Source: Polyangiaceae bacterium (GTDB taxonomy: Bacteria > Myxococcota_A > Polyangia > Polyangiales > Polyangiaceae). From it: a DNA stretch of 64,000 nucleotides. The notes beneath the pieces were generated by a model. The model did no database searches, had not been told where the DNA came from, and saw only the letters and a program-made list of their open reading frames with translations. Below are positions 1-8,799 of the stretch, piece after piece (position 1 is the first letter of the stretch; every line of letters starts with the position of its first letter). Where the stretch lies: contig JABFXY010000136.1 of the NCBI GenBank assembly GCA_013361525.1, positions 1-64,000 of the forward strand, read 5' to 3'. Both the position numbers and the translations under genes were made by a program.

Positions 1-1139
1 GCTTGTGACTTGCATCGCGAGAGGTCCTGCTCGGCCCGATCGGCCTCCTCCTTTTTCGTCTCGAAGCTCGTCTTGGCGCTGTCGCGCGCGCGCTCCGCCG
101 GCCCGATGGCCGCCTTGGCCGCCGACAATCGGCCCTCGGCCGTCCCGAGCGCCGATTGGGCCGATCGCATGTTCGCCTCGGCGGTCGCGTATGCGGGGTT
201 GTCGACGAGCTCTTTGCCGCAGATGTAATCGCAGCTGTGTTTGGATTGCGTCGTCGTCTTGTCGTAATCGAAATTGCGAAACACGCCCCCGAGGCGCATG
301 CCTTGAAGCTTGTAGGTTTTGGGCTTCGGTGTCGTGTCGACGACCCGGAGCGGCAGGGCTGCGTCGATCCCGGCGGCGAGCGTGGCCGCGTCCACGTCGG
401 ATCCGAGCGAATCCGCCGTCGGGTCTCCGTCGAAGTTCTTCAGCGCGACGTAATACGTGACCTCTTCACGCAGGGCTTTTCGCAGCGTCGAGGCACGCGA
501 TCGCGCGTCGGTATGGTCCGGCTTGAACTGGAGCGTCTCGCCGTAGTCGACGAGCGCGAGCGCAACGGCGCCACCCTTCTCCGCCTCCGTGCCACGGTTG
601 AACGCGGCCTCCGCGATCTTCTCTTTGGCGCCGGCTTCGATCCTTCGCGCGTCGGGGTCGCCGGGGTCGACCAACAAGAATGCGCGAATGAGATCGTAGG
701 AAGCTCGGTAATGGCCGTCCTCGAGCTCGCGCTGGGCCTTGTCGAGCACGGCGCGCTTCGCTTTGGCGAGCCCGTGCTTCGCTTCCATGTTGCGGGGGTC
801 GAGGCGGACGGCGTCGGAGAATGGGCCGAGCGCGCCGCGGGCGTCGCCGGCTCGAAGGAGCTCGTTGCCGCGCGCCACACGGATCTTTGCTTGCTCGCGC
901 TTCGCTTGTACGAGCTTCTCCGCTGCTTCGTCGTCGTCCGGATCGATGCTGGTCGCTTCGGCGTACGCGAGGGCGGCCTTGTCCCACTCGCCGGCGGCCG
1001 CAAGCTCGTCACCCCGACGTATGGCGTCGCGGAGCGCGCTGTTGCAGGCGATCAAGAGCACGATCGTGGCGCCGGCGAGCGCACGTCGGAGCGTCGGGAA
1101 CCGTGAAAGAAGGGGGGACGGCGAGGCGGTTCGGCGCAT
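1..1139 (-). CDS. TPR-repeat lipoprotein, 3' end outside the window
   Basis: The frame reads from an ATG at 1139 down to the left edge without a stop, so the gene is cut by the window (at least 379 residues). The N-terminus is basic, then a hydrophobic run ends in LLIAC, a good lipobox. Residues 35 to about 160 form helical pairs such as 'GEWDKAALAYAEATSIDPD' and 'GDARGALGPFSDAVRLDPR', typical TPR repeats. The last visible part is Ala/Glu/Lys-rich and looks coiled-coil. It is probably an anchored periplasmic scaffold with no enzymatic role visible. It diverges from trmO across about 170 bp. The opposite-strand frames here are shadows. Confidence 0.8.
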   Translation of the reverse strand, partial: MRRTASPSPLLSRFPTLRRALAGATIVLLIACNSALRDAIRRGDELAAAGEWDKAALAYAEATSIDPDDDEAAEKLVQAKREQAKIRVARGNELLRAGDARGALGPFSDAVRLDPRNMEAKHGLAKAKRAVLDKAQRELEDGHYRASYDLIRAFLLVDPGDPDARRIEAGAKEKIAEAAFNRGTEAEKGGAVALALVDYGETLQFKPDHTDARSRASTLRKALREEVTYYVALKNFDGDPTADSLGSDVDAATLAAGIDAALPLRVVDTTPKPKTYKLQGMRLGGVFRNFDYDKTTTQSKHSCDYICGKELVDNPAYATAEANMRSAQSALGTAEGRLSAAKAAIGPAERARDSAKTSFETKKEEADRAEQDLSRCKSQ

Positions 1140-1308
1140 GGTTCGGGTGGCGCGCGGCAGCGTGCGTGGGTGAGGGACGGGGTTCAAGGGCCGTGTAGAG
1201 GCACTCACGGCGCGGGGGGAATCGAGACGGTCCGTTGGACGTACGAGGGGCCCCGGTTCTTATCGGGTCGACCCGGCCAGCAGCCGGATCTAGAACGTCC
1301 CGTCAGCG

Positions 1309-2115
1309 ATGAGAGGACCGCTCGAGCCCGTTTCGATCGAACCGATCGGTGTCATTCGGACCCCGTTCACCGACAAGGCGAGCGCGCCACGGCAGTCGAC
1401 CGAGGCGAAGGACGTGAAGGGCACGGTCGAGCTGTTCGAGGGGAGGGGCTACGAGGATGCGCTCGACGGCATCGAGACGTTCGACACCCTCTGGCTCATC
1501 TTCCACTTCCACCAAGCTCTCGGGCGTTTTCACCCGAAGGTCCAGCCGCCGAGGAGCGAGACGAAGCTCGGCGTCTTTGCGACCCGGTCGCCGCACCGAC
1601 CTTCCGGCATCGGCATGTCCGCCGTGCGTCTCGAGCGTGTCGAGGGCTTGCGGCTCTTCGTCGCGGGTGTCGACATGATCGACGGGACGCCACTGTTCGA
1701 CATCAAGCCGTACATCCCTTATGCCGACGCGATCGACGGCGCATCCAGCGGTTGGCTCGACGTCACGAAGGATCCGGGGCCGCGGTATGTGGTCACCTGG
1801 GACGAGCTCGCGCGGCGCCAATGCGAATATCTGCGCGAGCAGCACGGGGTCGACCTCGCGTCGACGGTGACGACGCTTCTCTCCACGGGGCCCGAGCCTC
1901 ACGCTTATCGGCGCATTCGGCGGGCGGCGGACGGGACCTCGACGCTCGCGGTCAAAGCATGGCGCTTTCGATTCACGACGAAGGACCGGACCATCACGGT
2001 CGAGTCCATCAGCTCCGGCTATCGTCCTTCCGAGCTCGCGATCGCGCGACCGGGCGAGGCCGAGGAGCTCGCGAGTCACCGCGCATTCGAGGAGGCATTT
2101 CGTGCGGGCGCGTGA
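1309..2115 (+). CDS. trmO: tRNA (N6-threonylcarbamoyl-A37) methyltransferase TrmO
   Basis: TrmO (YaeB/TsaA-like family) uses SAM to N6-methylate t6A37 in tRNA-Thr. The 268-residue protein opens with the family beta-strand 'IEPIGVIRTPF' and carries 'FDTLWLIFHFH', the 'RSPHRPSGIGMS' block (SAM-binding region) and 'GTPLFDIKPYIPYADA', all diagnostic of the family. The C-terminal extension is the usual second domain. The ATG at 1309 is the first in-frame start placing the conserved strand about 10 residues in. The stop lies inside the next gene, so the two are probably co-transcribed. The function call rests on motifs only. Confidence 0.9.
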   Translation: MRGPLEPVSIEPIGVIRTPFTDKASAPRQSTEAKDVKGTVELFEGRGYEDALDGIETFDTLWLIFHFHQALGRFHPKVQPPRSETKLGVFATRSPHRPSGIGMSAVRLERVEGLRLFVAGVDMIDGTPLFDIKPYIPYADAIDGASSGWLDVTKDPGPRYVVTWDELARRQCEYLREQHGVDLASTVTTLLSTGPEPHAYRRIRRAADGTSTLAVKAWRFRFTTKDRTITVESISSGYRPSELAIARPGEAEELASHRAFEEAFRAGA

Positions 2116-2599
2116 ATGGCCGACGTTCTTCGTCACATGGTTGCTCGTCGCCGGCTGCGACGAGAAGGCGAACGCTCCGGCGAGCGCGAGCGCGCCGATG
2201 CCCCAGCCCGCCCCCGTCCTCGCGAGTGGGAGCGCGAGTGAATACGACGAAGAGACGAGCACTCGGCCGGTCGAGCTCTTGAAGTTCTCGTTCGCGAGCG
2301 GCATCCGCGGTCGAGACCCGGCGAGCGTGCTCGAATACGCAAAGCCGAACCAGCGGGTTTATGCGCACCTCACGTTGCGAAACCGCAGCGGCCGCAAGCG
2401 CACCGTGCACGTCGTCTTCAAGGTGAACGGCGCCAAGCGGACGGAGGTCGACCTCGACGTCGACGCGTCGTGGTCCTGGCGGACCTGGGCTTACAACACG
2501 GTATTGGCGAAAGACACCAGCGGCACGCTGTCGGTCGAGGTCACCGACGACGAAGGCAATGCCGTCGCGGAGGGGACGCTCCCGATCCGGCCAAAGTAG
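2102..2599 (+). CDS. small beta-sandwich lipoprotein of unknown function
   Basis: A GTG start at 2102 overlaps the end of trmO by 14 bp. The N-terminus has a hydrophobic core ending in LLVAGC (lipobox), followed by an Ala/Ser/Pro linker. Residues about 60-165 alternate short beta-strand-like segments ('TVHVVFKVNGAKRTEVDLDV', 'GTLSVEVTDDEGNAVAEG') resembling an Ig-like or fibronectin-like fold. No catalytic motif is visible. The overlap implies translational coupling to trmO, though no functional link is obvious. No family is recognised. Confidence 0.7.
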   Translation: MRAREWPTFFVTWLLVAGCDEKANAPASASAPMPQPAPVLASGSASEYDEETSTRPVELLKFSFASGIRGRDPASVLEYAKPNQRVYAHLTLRNRSGRKRTVHVVFKVNGAKRTEVDLDVDASWSWRTWAYNTVLAKDTSGTLSVEVTDDEGNAVAEGTLPIRPK

Positions 2600-2630
2600 G
2601 CCGGGAGATAATCATTTTCGCTGCGGGGCG

Positions 2631-2743
2631 ACCGGTTGCATTTTGCAACCGGTATCACCCCCGCAAATGCAGGCGAAGACTGGTTGCATTTTGCACCGGT
2701 ATGAAAACGCGGGCGAAGACTGGTTGCATTTTGCAACCGGTAT
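2631..2743. repeat. three copies of a GGTTGCA-TTT-TGCAACC palindrome
   Basis: Three copies start at 2631, 2681 and 2721. Copy 1 is a perfect palindrome with 10-base arms (ACCGGTTGCA / TGCAACCGGT) around TTT. Copies 2 and 3 share the preceding GCGAAGAC and the trailing GGTAT; copy 2 lacks one A in the right arm. They occupy the gap between two convergent genes, so one role could be bidirectional transcription termination. The conservation of loop and flanks between copies suggests a repeat family or protein-binding site. Confidence 0.75.
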
Positions 2744-2808
2744 CCAACCCGAGATCGGTATCCCGTCGGCACCTTCGTGAGCTCGCTCTCGCGTGAGTTG
2801 GGCCGAGC

Positions 2809-4587
2809 TCAATCCTGATACATCGCCTCGATCTCTTTGGAATAGCGATCGTTCACGATCTTCCGTTTGACCTTCAGCGTGGGCGTCAGCTCGCCCGAAT
2901 CGATCGAGAAGGGGTTCGGCAAGATGGTGAACTTCTTCACCGTCTCGACGCGCGCCAGCTCCGCGTTCACTGCGTCGAGGGCCTTCTGAATCTCCTCCCG
3001 GATGGGCGCGAGCTCGTGCAGCCTGTCCGTCGGCAGGCCTTTTTCCTTTGCGAATGCGGCGGCAGCTTCGTTCTCGAGGGTAACCAGCGCGGTGAGAAAC
3101 TTTCGACGATCACCGATGACCACCGCCTCGGAGACGAATGGGTGGTTCTTCAATGCCGATTCGATGTTCTTCGGGGCGATGTTCTTCCCGCCCGCGGTGA
3201 TGATGATTTCCTTCTTCCTGCCGGTGATCGACAAGAACCCATCGGCGTCGAACGCGCCGAGGTCGCCGGAGTGGAGCCACCCGTCGATGAGCGTCTCCGA
3301 CGTCGCGGCCTCGTCCTTCAGATAGCCGAGGAAGACGTTGGGGCCGCGAACCAGGATCTCCCCATCGTCCGCGATCTTCACCTCGACGCCGTCGACCGCA
3401 GGGCCCACCGAGCCGAGCTTCGCGCGACCATTGAGGTTGCAGCTCGTCGGACCACAATCCTCCGACTGGCCGTAAACCTCGAGGATCACGATATCGAGCG
3501 ACGCGAAGAACTCGAGGATCTCTTTGGCGATCGGGGCTGCGCCGGTGACGCAGAAGCGCGCGCGGCCGAGACCGATTGCGGGCTTCAGCTTGTCGAATAC
3601 GGCCTTTTTCGCGAGCTTGTACTCCATGGCCAACAGGCCCGTCGGCTCTTCCCCCCTCATGCGGAGGGCGGAGACGCTCGTCCCTACGCGGCGCGCCCAT
3701 TCGACGAGGCGCTTTTTCACGCCTGTCGCCTGTGTCAGCTTCCCGCTGATGCCGGCGTGAAACTTCTCCCATATGCGGGGGACGCCGAAGAAGATCGTGG
3801 GCTGAATCTCCTTCAGGTTGTCGGGGACCTTGTCGAGGCTCTCCGCGAAGTAGATGGAGCTTCCGATCGTAATCGGCCCGTGAATCGAGAACATCTGCTC
3901 GGCAATGTGTGAAAGCGGCAGATACGAGAGGCTGCAATCGCCCGGGCGCGCATCGGCGACGCGCTTCGCGACATGCGCGGTGAACGCCAGGTTCCCGTGC
4001 GAGAGCATGACCCCCTTCGGCGGTCCGGTCGTCCCCGAGGTGTAGATGAGCGACGCGACGCCGCCCGGCTCGAGCGCATGGACGCGCTCGAGCAGGCGCT
4101 CGTCCGTGACGCTGTCGCCGAGGCCGACAAAAGCTTCCCACGAGAGGACCTTCGGGTGGTCGATCCGGGGCGCGCCACGCATCAACACCACGCGCTCGAC
4201 GAGTGGGAGCTCGTGGAGCACTTTCTCGACCTTGGCCCATTGGTCGCGGCTCTCCACCAGGATCACCTTCGATTCGGCGTGCCCGACGATGTAGGCGATC
4301 TCGCTGGGAGAGGACGTCGTGTAGATTCCTGCCCCGGCGCCGCCGGCGCTCATCGAGCCGAGCGCCATGTAGACCCATTCGGGGCGATTGAACCCGAGGA
4401 GGCTCACCGTGTTTCCCGGCTGGAAGCCGAGCGACAAAAGTGCGCGACCGACCCGCCGCACCGTCTCGGCGTACGAGCGGTACGTGATGGCGCGCCAGAT
4501 TCCGTCACGCTTCTCGAAGAGCGCTGGGGCGTCGGGGCGCCGGTCGGCCTGCTCGAAGAGTCTGTGAACGATCGTGTCCGCGGGCAT
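2809..4587 (-). CDS. long-chain fatty-acid--CoA ligase (AMP-forming)
   Basis: This ANL-superfamily enzyme activates a fatty acid with ATP to the acyl-adenylate and transfers it to CoA, in the cytoplasm or at the inner membrane face. The 592-residue length fits bacterial FadD/FAA-type ligases. The phosphate loop 'YTSGTTGPPKGVMLSHGN' lies at about 182-199, the 'VYGQSEDCGPTS' motif in the middle, 'DGWLHSGDLGAFDADGFL' follows, and the hinge/lysine region 'GRKKEIIITAGGKNIAPKN' is near the C-terminus. The ATG at 4587 lies 23 bp from the divergent start at 4611, so the promoters must overlap or be very short. Chain-length specificity cannot be read. Confidence 0.93.
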   Translation of the reverse strand: MPADTIVHRLFEQADRRPDAPALFEKRDGIWRAITYRSYAETVRRVGRALLSLGFQPGNTVSLLGFNRPEWVYMALGSMSAGGAGAGIYTTSSPSEIAYIVGHAESKVILVESRDQWAKVEKVLHELPLVERVVLMRGAPRIDHPKVLSWEAFVGLGDSVTDERLLERVHALEPGGVASLIYTSGTTGPPKGVMLSHGNLAFTAHVAKRVADARPGDCSLSYLPLSHIAEQMFSIHGPITIGSSIYFAESLDKVPDNLKEIQPTIFFGVPRIWEKFHAGISGKLTQATGVKKRLVEWARRVGTSVSALRMRGEEPTGLLAMEYKLAKKAVFDKLKPAIGLGRARFCVTGAAPIAKEILEFFASLDIVILEVYGQSEDCGPTSCNLNGRAKLGSVGPAVDGVEVKIADDGEILVRGPNVFLGYLKDEAATSETLIDGWLHSGDLGAFDADGFLSITGRKKEIIITAGGKNIAPKNIESALKNHPFVSEAVVIGDRRKFLTALVTLENEAAAAFAKEKGLPTDRLHELAPIREEIQKALDAVNAELARVETVKKFTILPNPFSIDSGELTPTLKVKRKIVNDRYSKEIEAMYQD

Positions 4588-4610
4588 GACGGCGGAGCAT
4601 ACTTCATTCT

Positions 4611-6080
4611 ATGGGGGTGCGTGCATCGCGACTCCGGACGGTCGGGCTCCTCGCGGGGGTGCTCGTCGCTTGCAAACCACCGCCTGCACCACCTCTTCCT
4701 CCGACGCCCGATCCGCCAGGGACGAGCGCCGGCCTCAAGGCTCGTTATTCGGCGGTGCTCGAGGAGGGCAACATCCTCAGCGTGCAAGTCGACGCCACGG
4801 ATGGAGCCTTCTCGCGGCTGACCATCGAATCGGGCGCAGAGGTCTTCCTGTCGGAGCTCGAAGCGGGGCCCGCGGGCGAAGCGACCACGCCGGTCGCAAA
4901 ACTGCGCTGGCCGCTGGACTTGCCGGTTTGCAAGTCGGCGTGCACCGTCAAATATCGATTCGATCTCGGTCGCGTCGCCGAGGCGTTTCAAAATCCTCAA
5001 TGGGCGGAGCGGCACGACGACGCGATCCTGGCCCCTGCCACGACCTGGCTCGTTCGCCCCATCCAGCCGGGCGAGGGCTCCTTCGAGCTCGCTGTCGACG
5101 TGCCGTCCGGCCACAGCTTCGTGAGTGGTTTGCGCCGCGGAGACGACGGTGTGTATCGCGCGCGCCTCGACGATTTGCCGCAGGCTCCCTATGCGGCGTT
5201 CGGGCGCTTCGACGTCCGCACGATTCGTCTCGGCAAGCGCGAGGTCGAGTGGGTGCGGATCGGGAACGCGCCCCAGATCGGTGACGACCCACTCGAGGGC
5301 TGGGTCACGAGAGCGGCGCAAGACGTCGCCAGCTATTTCGGGAAGTTTCCGACCGAGAGGGCATTGGTGATCGTATTGGTCGAGCCGGGGCGCGCCATTA
5401 CCGAGGGGACGGCGCTCGGCAACGGCGGCGCATCGATCATCGTCCACGTCGGCGAGAACATCAAAGGCACCGCTCTGGCGGGGGATTGGATCCTGACCCA
5501 CGAAATGGTGCATCTCTCGATGCCCGGCCTTGCATCACGTCATCGCTGGATGGAGGAGGGATTCGCGACGTACATCGAGCCGGTTGCGCGCGCTCAAATG
5601 GGGCGTTTGCCGCCCGACGAGGTGTGGGCCGAGTGGTACAACGGCATGCGGAAGGGCCAGCCCCTCGACGGCGAAGGTGGTCTCGACGGCACCGACCGCT
5701 GGGGACGCATCTATTGGGGTGGCGCAGCGTTTTGGCTGATGGCGGAGGTCGCCATCGCCCAGGAGACGGACGGCAAGAAGGGATTGCGCGATTGCCTGCG
5801 CGCCGTCGTCGCCGAGGGCGGAACGATCGACAAGCGGTGGAGCGTGCGCAAATTTCTGGGGGTCTGCGATGCCATCGTCGGAAAACCGGTCGTCCAAGGC
5901 CTCTACGACCAAGTCGCGTCGGAGGCCGTCGAGATCGACCTCGAAAGCCTCTTTTCGAGATTGGGTGTTCGCAAGTCGCTCCTCGGCATCGTCCTCGACG
6001 ACAAAGCCCCCGAAGCGCTCGTGCGAAAGTCCATCCTCGCCCCGGCGCGCGCCGACGTCCCGCGTCCGGCGCGGCTGTAG
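4611..6080 (+). CDS. lipoprotein with gluzincin-type metallopeptidase motif
   Basis: A signal segment ends in 'GVLVAC' (lipobox, Cys about residue 22), then a Pro-rich linker. Residues about 40-190 look like beta-sandwich; the zinc motif 'HEMVH' is at about residue 297 with a downstream 'WMEEGFATY', the arrangement of the third zinc ligand in M1/M61-like gluzincins. This suggests an outer-membrane-anchored or periplasmic peptidase, perhaps M61-like given the beta-rich N-terminal half. Substrate is unknown. The gene diverges from the acyl-CoA ligase and ends at a strong hairpin. Confidence 0.8.
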   Translation: MGVRASRLRTVGLLAGVLVACKPPPAPPLPPTPDPPGTSAGLKARYSAVLEEGNILSVQVDATDGAFSRLTIESGAEVFLSELEAGPAGEATTPVAKLRWPLDLPVCKSACTVKYRFDLGRVAEAFQNPQWAERHDDAILAPATTWLVRPIQPGEGSFELAVDVPSGHSFVSGLRRGDDGVYRARLDDLPQAPYAAFGRFDVRTIRLGKREVEWVRIGNAPQIGDDPLEGWVTRAAQDVASYFGKFPTERALVIVLVEPGRAITEGTALGNGGASIIVHVGENIKGTALAGDWILTHEMVHLSMPGLASRHRWMEEGFATYIEPVARAQMGRLPPDEVWAEWYNGMRKGQPLDGEGGLDGTDRWGRIYWGGAAFWLMAEVAIAQETDGKKGLRDCLRAVVAEGGTIDKRWSVRKFLGVCDAIVGKPVVQGLYDQVASEAVEIDLESLFSRLGVRKSLLGIVLDDKAPEALVRKSILAPARADVPRPARL

Positions 6081-6170
6081 AGAGAGAATTAAACAGGAAG
6101 ACGGGAAGACAGGAAGATTAAGAAATTATCTCTCGCTTCCTGTCTTCCCGTCTTCCTGTTTATCTCTCTT
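6079..6170. terminator. bidirectional terminator with 26-bp perfect stem
   Basis: The arm at 6091-6116 is perfectly complementary to 6136-6161, with a 19-base loop and extra AGAGAG/CTCTCT pairing outside. It begins at the stop codon of the + strand gene and ends 20 bp before the stop of the - strand glycosidase, so it can end transcription from both sides. The arms are purine/pyrimidine segregated (AGGAAGACGGGAAGACAGG), which is unusual. Confidence 0.8.
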
Positions 6171-6183
6171 TGCTTCTCCGGGC

Positions 6184-8799
6184 TCAGAACCCGGCGAGGA
6201 GCTTGAGCTCCGCGATGTTCACTTTGTTGAAGCGTCCTTCGATGCCGCCCGTTCCGCCGTAGAGGGAGAAGTGGTCGAGCTCGCTCATGTTGTAGGACGC
6301 GTCGTCCTCACGGATGACGACTGTGTAATTGGTGCCCGCGGTGAGGTCGACGCTGACGAAGTTGGAGTCGCGCCAGTCGTCCCAGGTGGCGAGGTGCGGC
6401 ATGACGAGGTAGCCGCTGCCGACGAGGTTCGATCCGTCCCAGACCTCGATGGCTTTGACGCCGCAGGTGACACCCGTGGTGAAGTCGCCGGCGCCGTTGC
6501 CTGCGACGACTTGGAGGAGGTGCGTGCCGCTTTGGGTGGGGACGACGTTCGTGACGGTGAGGGTATCGCCCGGCTCGCCCCAATTCTCGTAATGCCAGCG
6601 CCCGTGATTCATGACGAGGCTGCCGCCGCTCGCCGCGAAGGATTGAGCATCGAAGGTTTGGATGCGGGTGTTGCCGTCGCCGAAATGGCAGACGGGGCGC
6701 GCGTGTTGGGACCGCGCGCCGGACGGGAAGGTGGCGTCGACCGTGTAGCAATGGGTGACCGTCGTGTGGTCGGAGCTGTCGGGATCCGTCCAGCTTGTCG
6801 TCGTGAGGCCCTCGGCGACACGAAGGCCGTCGCGGTAGACGTCGAAGGTGACACCTTGCTCCCCCGCTGCATCCCACTGGAGGGTGAGCGAGGCGCCGTT
6901 CGCCGCGAGCGTGCCAATCGCTGGCGTCCGCGGGCCGAAGAGGTTTTGGTAGTCGGCGATGTCACCGTCGTCGAGGCTCGTGAGCGAGCCCGCGTCACCC
7001 GAAGGATCGCCGAGGTCTATCTCGAACACGTTCTCCGATTCGAGATCGCTCGACGCGACGAAATCTTCGGAGATGGTTTTGTCGTTCAAGCGAATCGCTG
7101 CGATCGAATAAAAACCGCTTCCGCTCGCGTCGGCGGGGAAACGAACACGAACGCCGATCCGCTTGTTCCGATACGTGAAGTTCGACAAGGCAATGGATTG
7201 CGCGCCCGGAAACAGGCGCGCTTTCAGCTCTGCCGAGATATGTGGAGCGAAGCGAATGCCCTGTTGGCTCGCATCCAAGCCGAAGACGACATCCTGCACG
7301 ACGGAGAGGTAGCCGGCGACGCTCCAGAGCTGCCTTTGCGAGTTGACGACCGGACCCGAGGCGGCGCCGTCGTCGAGCCAGGCGGCGCCGCTGACGGCCT
7401 CGAAGTTCTCCATATTCGAAAGGTTCAGGGCGGCGCCGCGCACGAGCGACGCGATCGCGTGGTCCGTCGCGGCGGCATTGCCGACCTTCGCTGCGGCCTT
7501 CGCCCAAAAGGCCGTGACGAACGGCCAAATCGACCGATTGTGGTAAATCGGGGTGTCCTGTTGCTGTGGCCAAATGACCGGTGCGCCTTGCGGCAAATGG
7601 GGATACGAGGCGACCACGCTTCGTGCGACGTCGGGCGTCTCGGCGGCGTCGAACAGGACGGCAAACGCCTCCCCGAGGAGGTCGTAGCGCCCGGCGGCGG
7701 ACGGGTCGAGGCGAGTCGTCTTGTACGTGGAGAACAACCCCGCCTCGGGCAAGTAGAGCTCGCTCCGGATCGCGGCGCGCAAGTCGTCGGCCCACGATTC
7801 ATATTGGGTGCTGGCTTCGGAGAGCCCCTTTTCTTTGGCCAATGCGGCGCCCACCTCGAGAAGGCGCAAATGGCCGAGGTTCGTCCCGAGCGATTTGCTC
7901 ATTCCGATTTGGACGGTGTCGGTGGCCGTCCAGGCGGGATACGTCTGCTCGCGCCAATCGAGGAACGATTGTTCGCCGCGGTAGAGGCCGTCGGTCGGGT
8001 CCCAAATCACCTTTCTGTCGCGCTCGAGGGTGTTGGTGATCGACTCGTAGGCGAGGTCGACGAACGCCGAGCGCTCGGCGCCGTCGAGGAACTTCAAGAG
8101 CTCCCATGCGCCGATGGCCCACACGACGCGGTCGGTCGAAATGGGCCAGCTGCCACCTGTGCCGGTGTCCTGGACGATCTCGCGGCCCACGCCGTCACGG
8201 CGCGCGCTCGTCTTGAACTCGAGAGAGTTGCGCGCCCTCGTCGGGTCGAGTGAGCCGAGCCCGAGCGCAACGGCGTACGACGTGTCCCGCGTCCAGACGT
8301 AGGTCCACAATCGGCCGGTCTCGAAGCAGCCGCCGCTCGCGCAGGGGATTGGGTTTCCCCCGTTGAAGGCGAAGTTGGAGATGCTGTCGACGGAGTTGTT
8401 GCGCGTCTCCTCGACTGCGAGCGCGTAGAGCGCGTCGAACATGTCGTTGCCCGTTCGAATGACGGGCTGGCCGGCGACTTCCGCGTAGGAGCGGGGGTTG
8501 TCGGGCATGTTGTCTCGAAGCGGGGCCGTCGTCGAAAGCTCGTAGGTGCGCGTGCAGCTCTCCCGGTCGGCGATCGTGACCGTGGCTTGATGGCTTCCGT
8601 CCGCCCAGGTCTCCGAGCCGGAGGTCGCCTCACCCTCGGCAGCGAGACATGTCGTCGCTGCGCCGCCGCCCTCTGCACCGCCGCCGGCGCCTCCCGTCCA
8701 GCTCACCGCACCCGTCCCCCCGGCGCCGGTATCGTCGCCACACCCGGTCATCGTCGAGAGGAGGCAAAGGGCGCCTCCCAAGATTGCAATCGTTCTCAT
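6184..8799 (-). CDS. lipid-anchored six-hairpin-type glycosidase
   Basis: The signal sequence ends in 'STMTGC' (lipobox), followed by a Gly/Ala linker. The central region (about 110-500) contains 'WTYVWTRDTSYAVALGLG' and repeated helical segments of an (alpha/alpha)6 barrel, as in GH15/GH63/glycogen-debranching-type enzymes. Residues about 600-700 look like a fibronectin-type strand domain ('FDVYRDGLRVAEGLTTTSW'), and the last 150 residues ('GSLVMNHGRWHYENWG') look like a carbohydrate-binding beta-sandwich. Its ATG overlaps the alpha-amylase stop by 4 bp (ATGA), so both are made together. Likely role: degrading alpha-glucan outside the inner membrane. The exact GH family is uncertain. Confidence 0.8.
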   Translation of the reverse strand: MRTIAILGGALCLLSTMTGCGDDTGAGGTGAVSWTGGAGGGAEGGGAATTCLAAEGEATSGSETWADGSHQATVTIADRESCTRTYELSTTAPLRDNMPDNPRSYAEVAGQPVIRTGNDMFDALYALAVEETRNNSVDSISNFAFNGGNPIPCASGGCFETGRLWTYVWTRDTSYAVALGLGSLDPTRARNSLEFKTSARRDGVGREIVQDTGTGGSWPISTDRVVWAIGAWELLKFLDGAERSAFVDLAYESITNTLERDRKVIWDPTDGLYRGEQSFLDWREQTYPAWTATDTVQIGMSKSLGTNLGHLRLLEVGAALAKEKGLSEASTQYESWADDLRAAIRSELYLPEAGLFSTYKTTRLDPSAAGRYDLLGEAFAVLFDAAETPDVARSVVASYPHLPQGAPVIWPQQQDTPIYHNRSIWPFVTAFWAKAAAKVGNAAATDHAIASLVRGAALNLSNMENFEAVSGAAWLDDGAASGPVVNSQRQLWSVAGYLSVVQDVVFGLDASQQGIRFAPHISAELKARLFPGAQSIALSNFTYRNKRIGVRVRFPADASGSGFYSIAAIRLNDKTISEDFVASSDLESENVFEIDLGDPSGDAGSLTSLDDGDIADYQNLFGPRTPAIGTLAANGASLTLQWDAAGEQGVTFDVYRDGLRVAEGLTTTSWTDPDSSDHTTVTHCYTVDATFPSGARSQHARPVCHFGDGNTRIQTFDAQSFAASGGSLVMNHGRWHYENWGEPGDTLTVTNVVPTQSGTHLLQVVAGNGAGDFTTGVTCGVKAIEVWDGSNLVGSGYLVMPHLATWDDWRDSNFVSVDLTAGTNYTVVIREDDASYNMSELDHFSLYGGTGGIEGRFNKVNIAELKLLAGF

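Noticed and set aside
2631..2743. CRISPR array
   Set aside because: Only three palindromes, uneven spacing with shared flanks and no cas genes.
5869..8253. 794-codon open frame on the + strand
   Set aside because: It is antisense to the glycosidase with Arg/Val/Gly/Asp-biased composition and no domain; high GC keeps such frames open.
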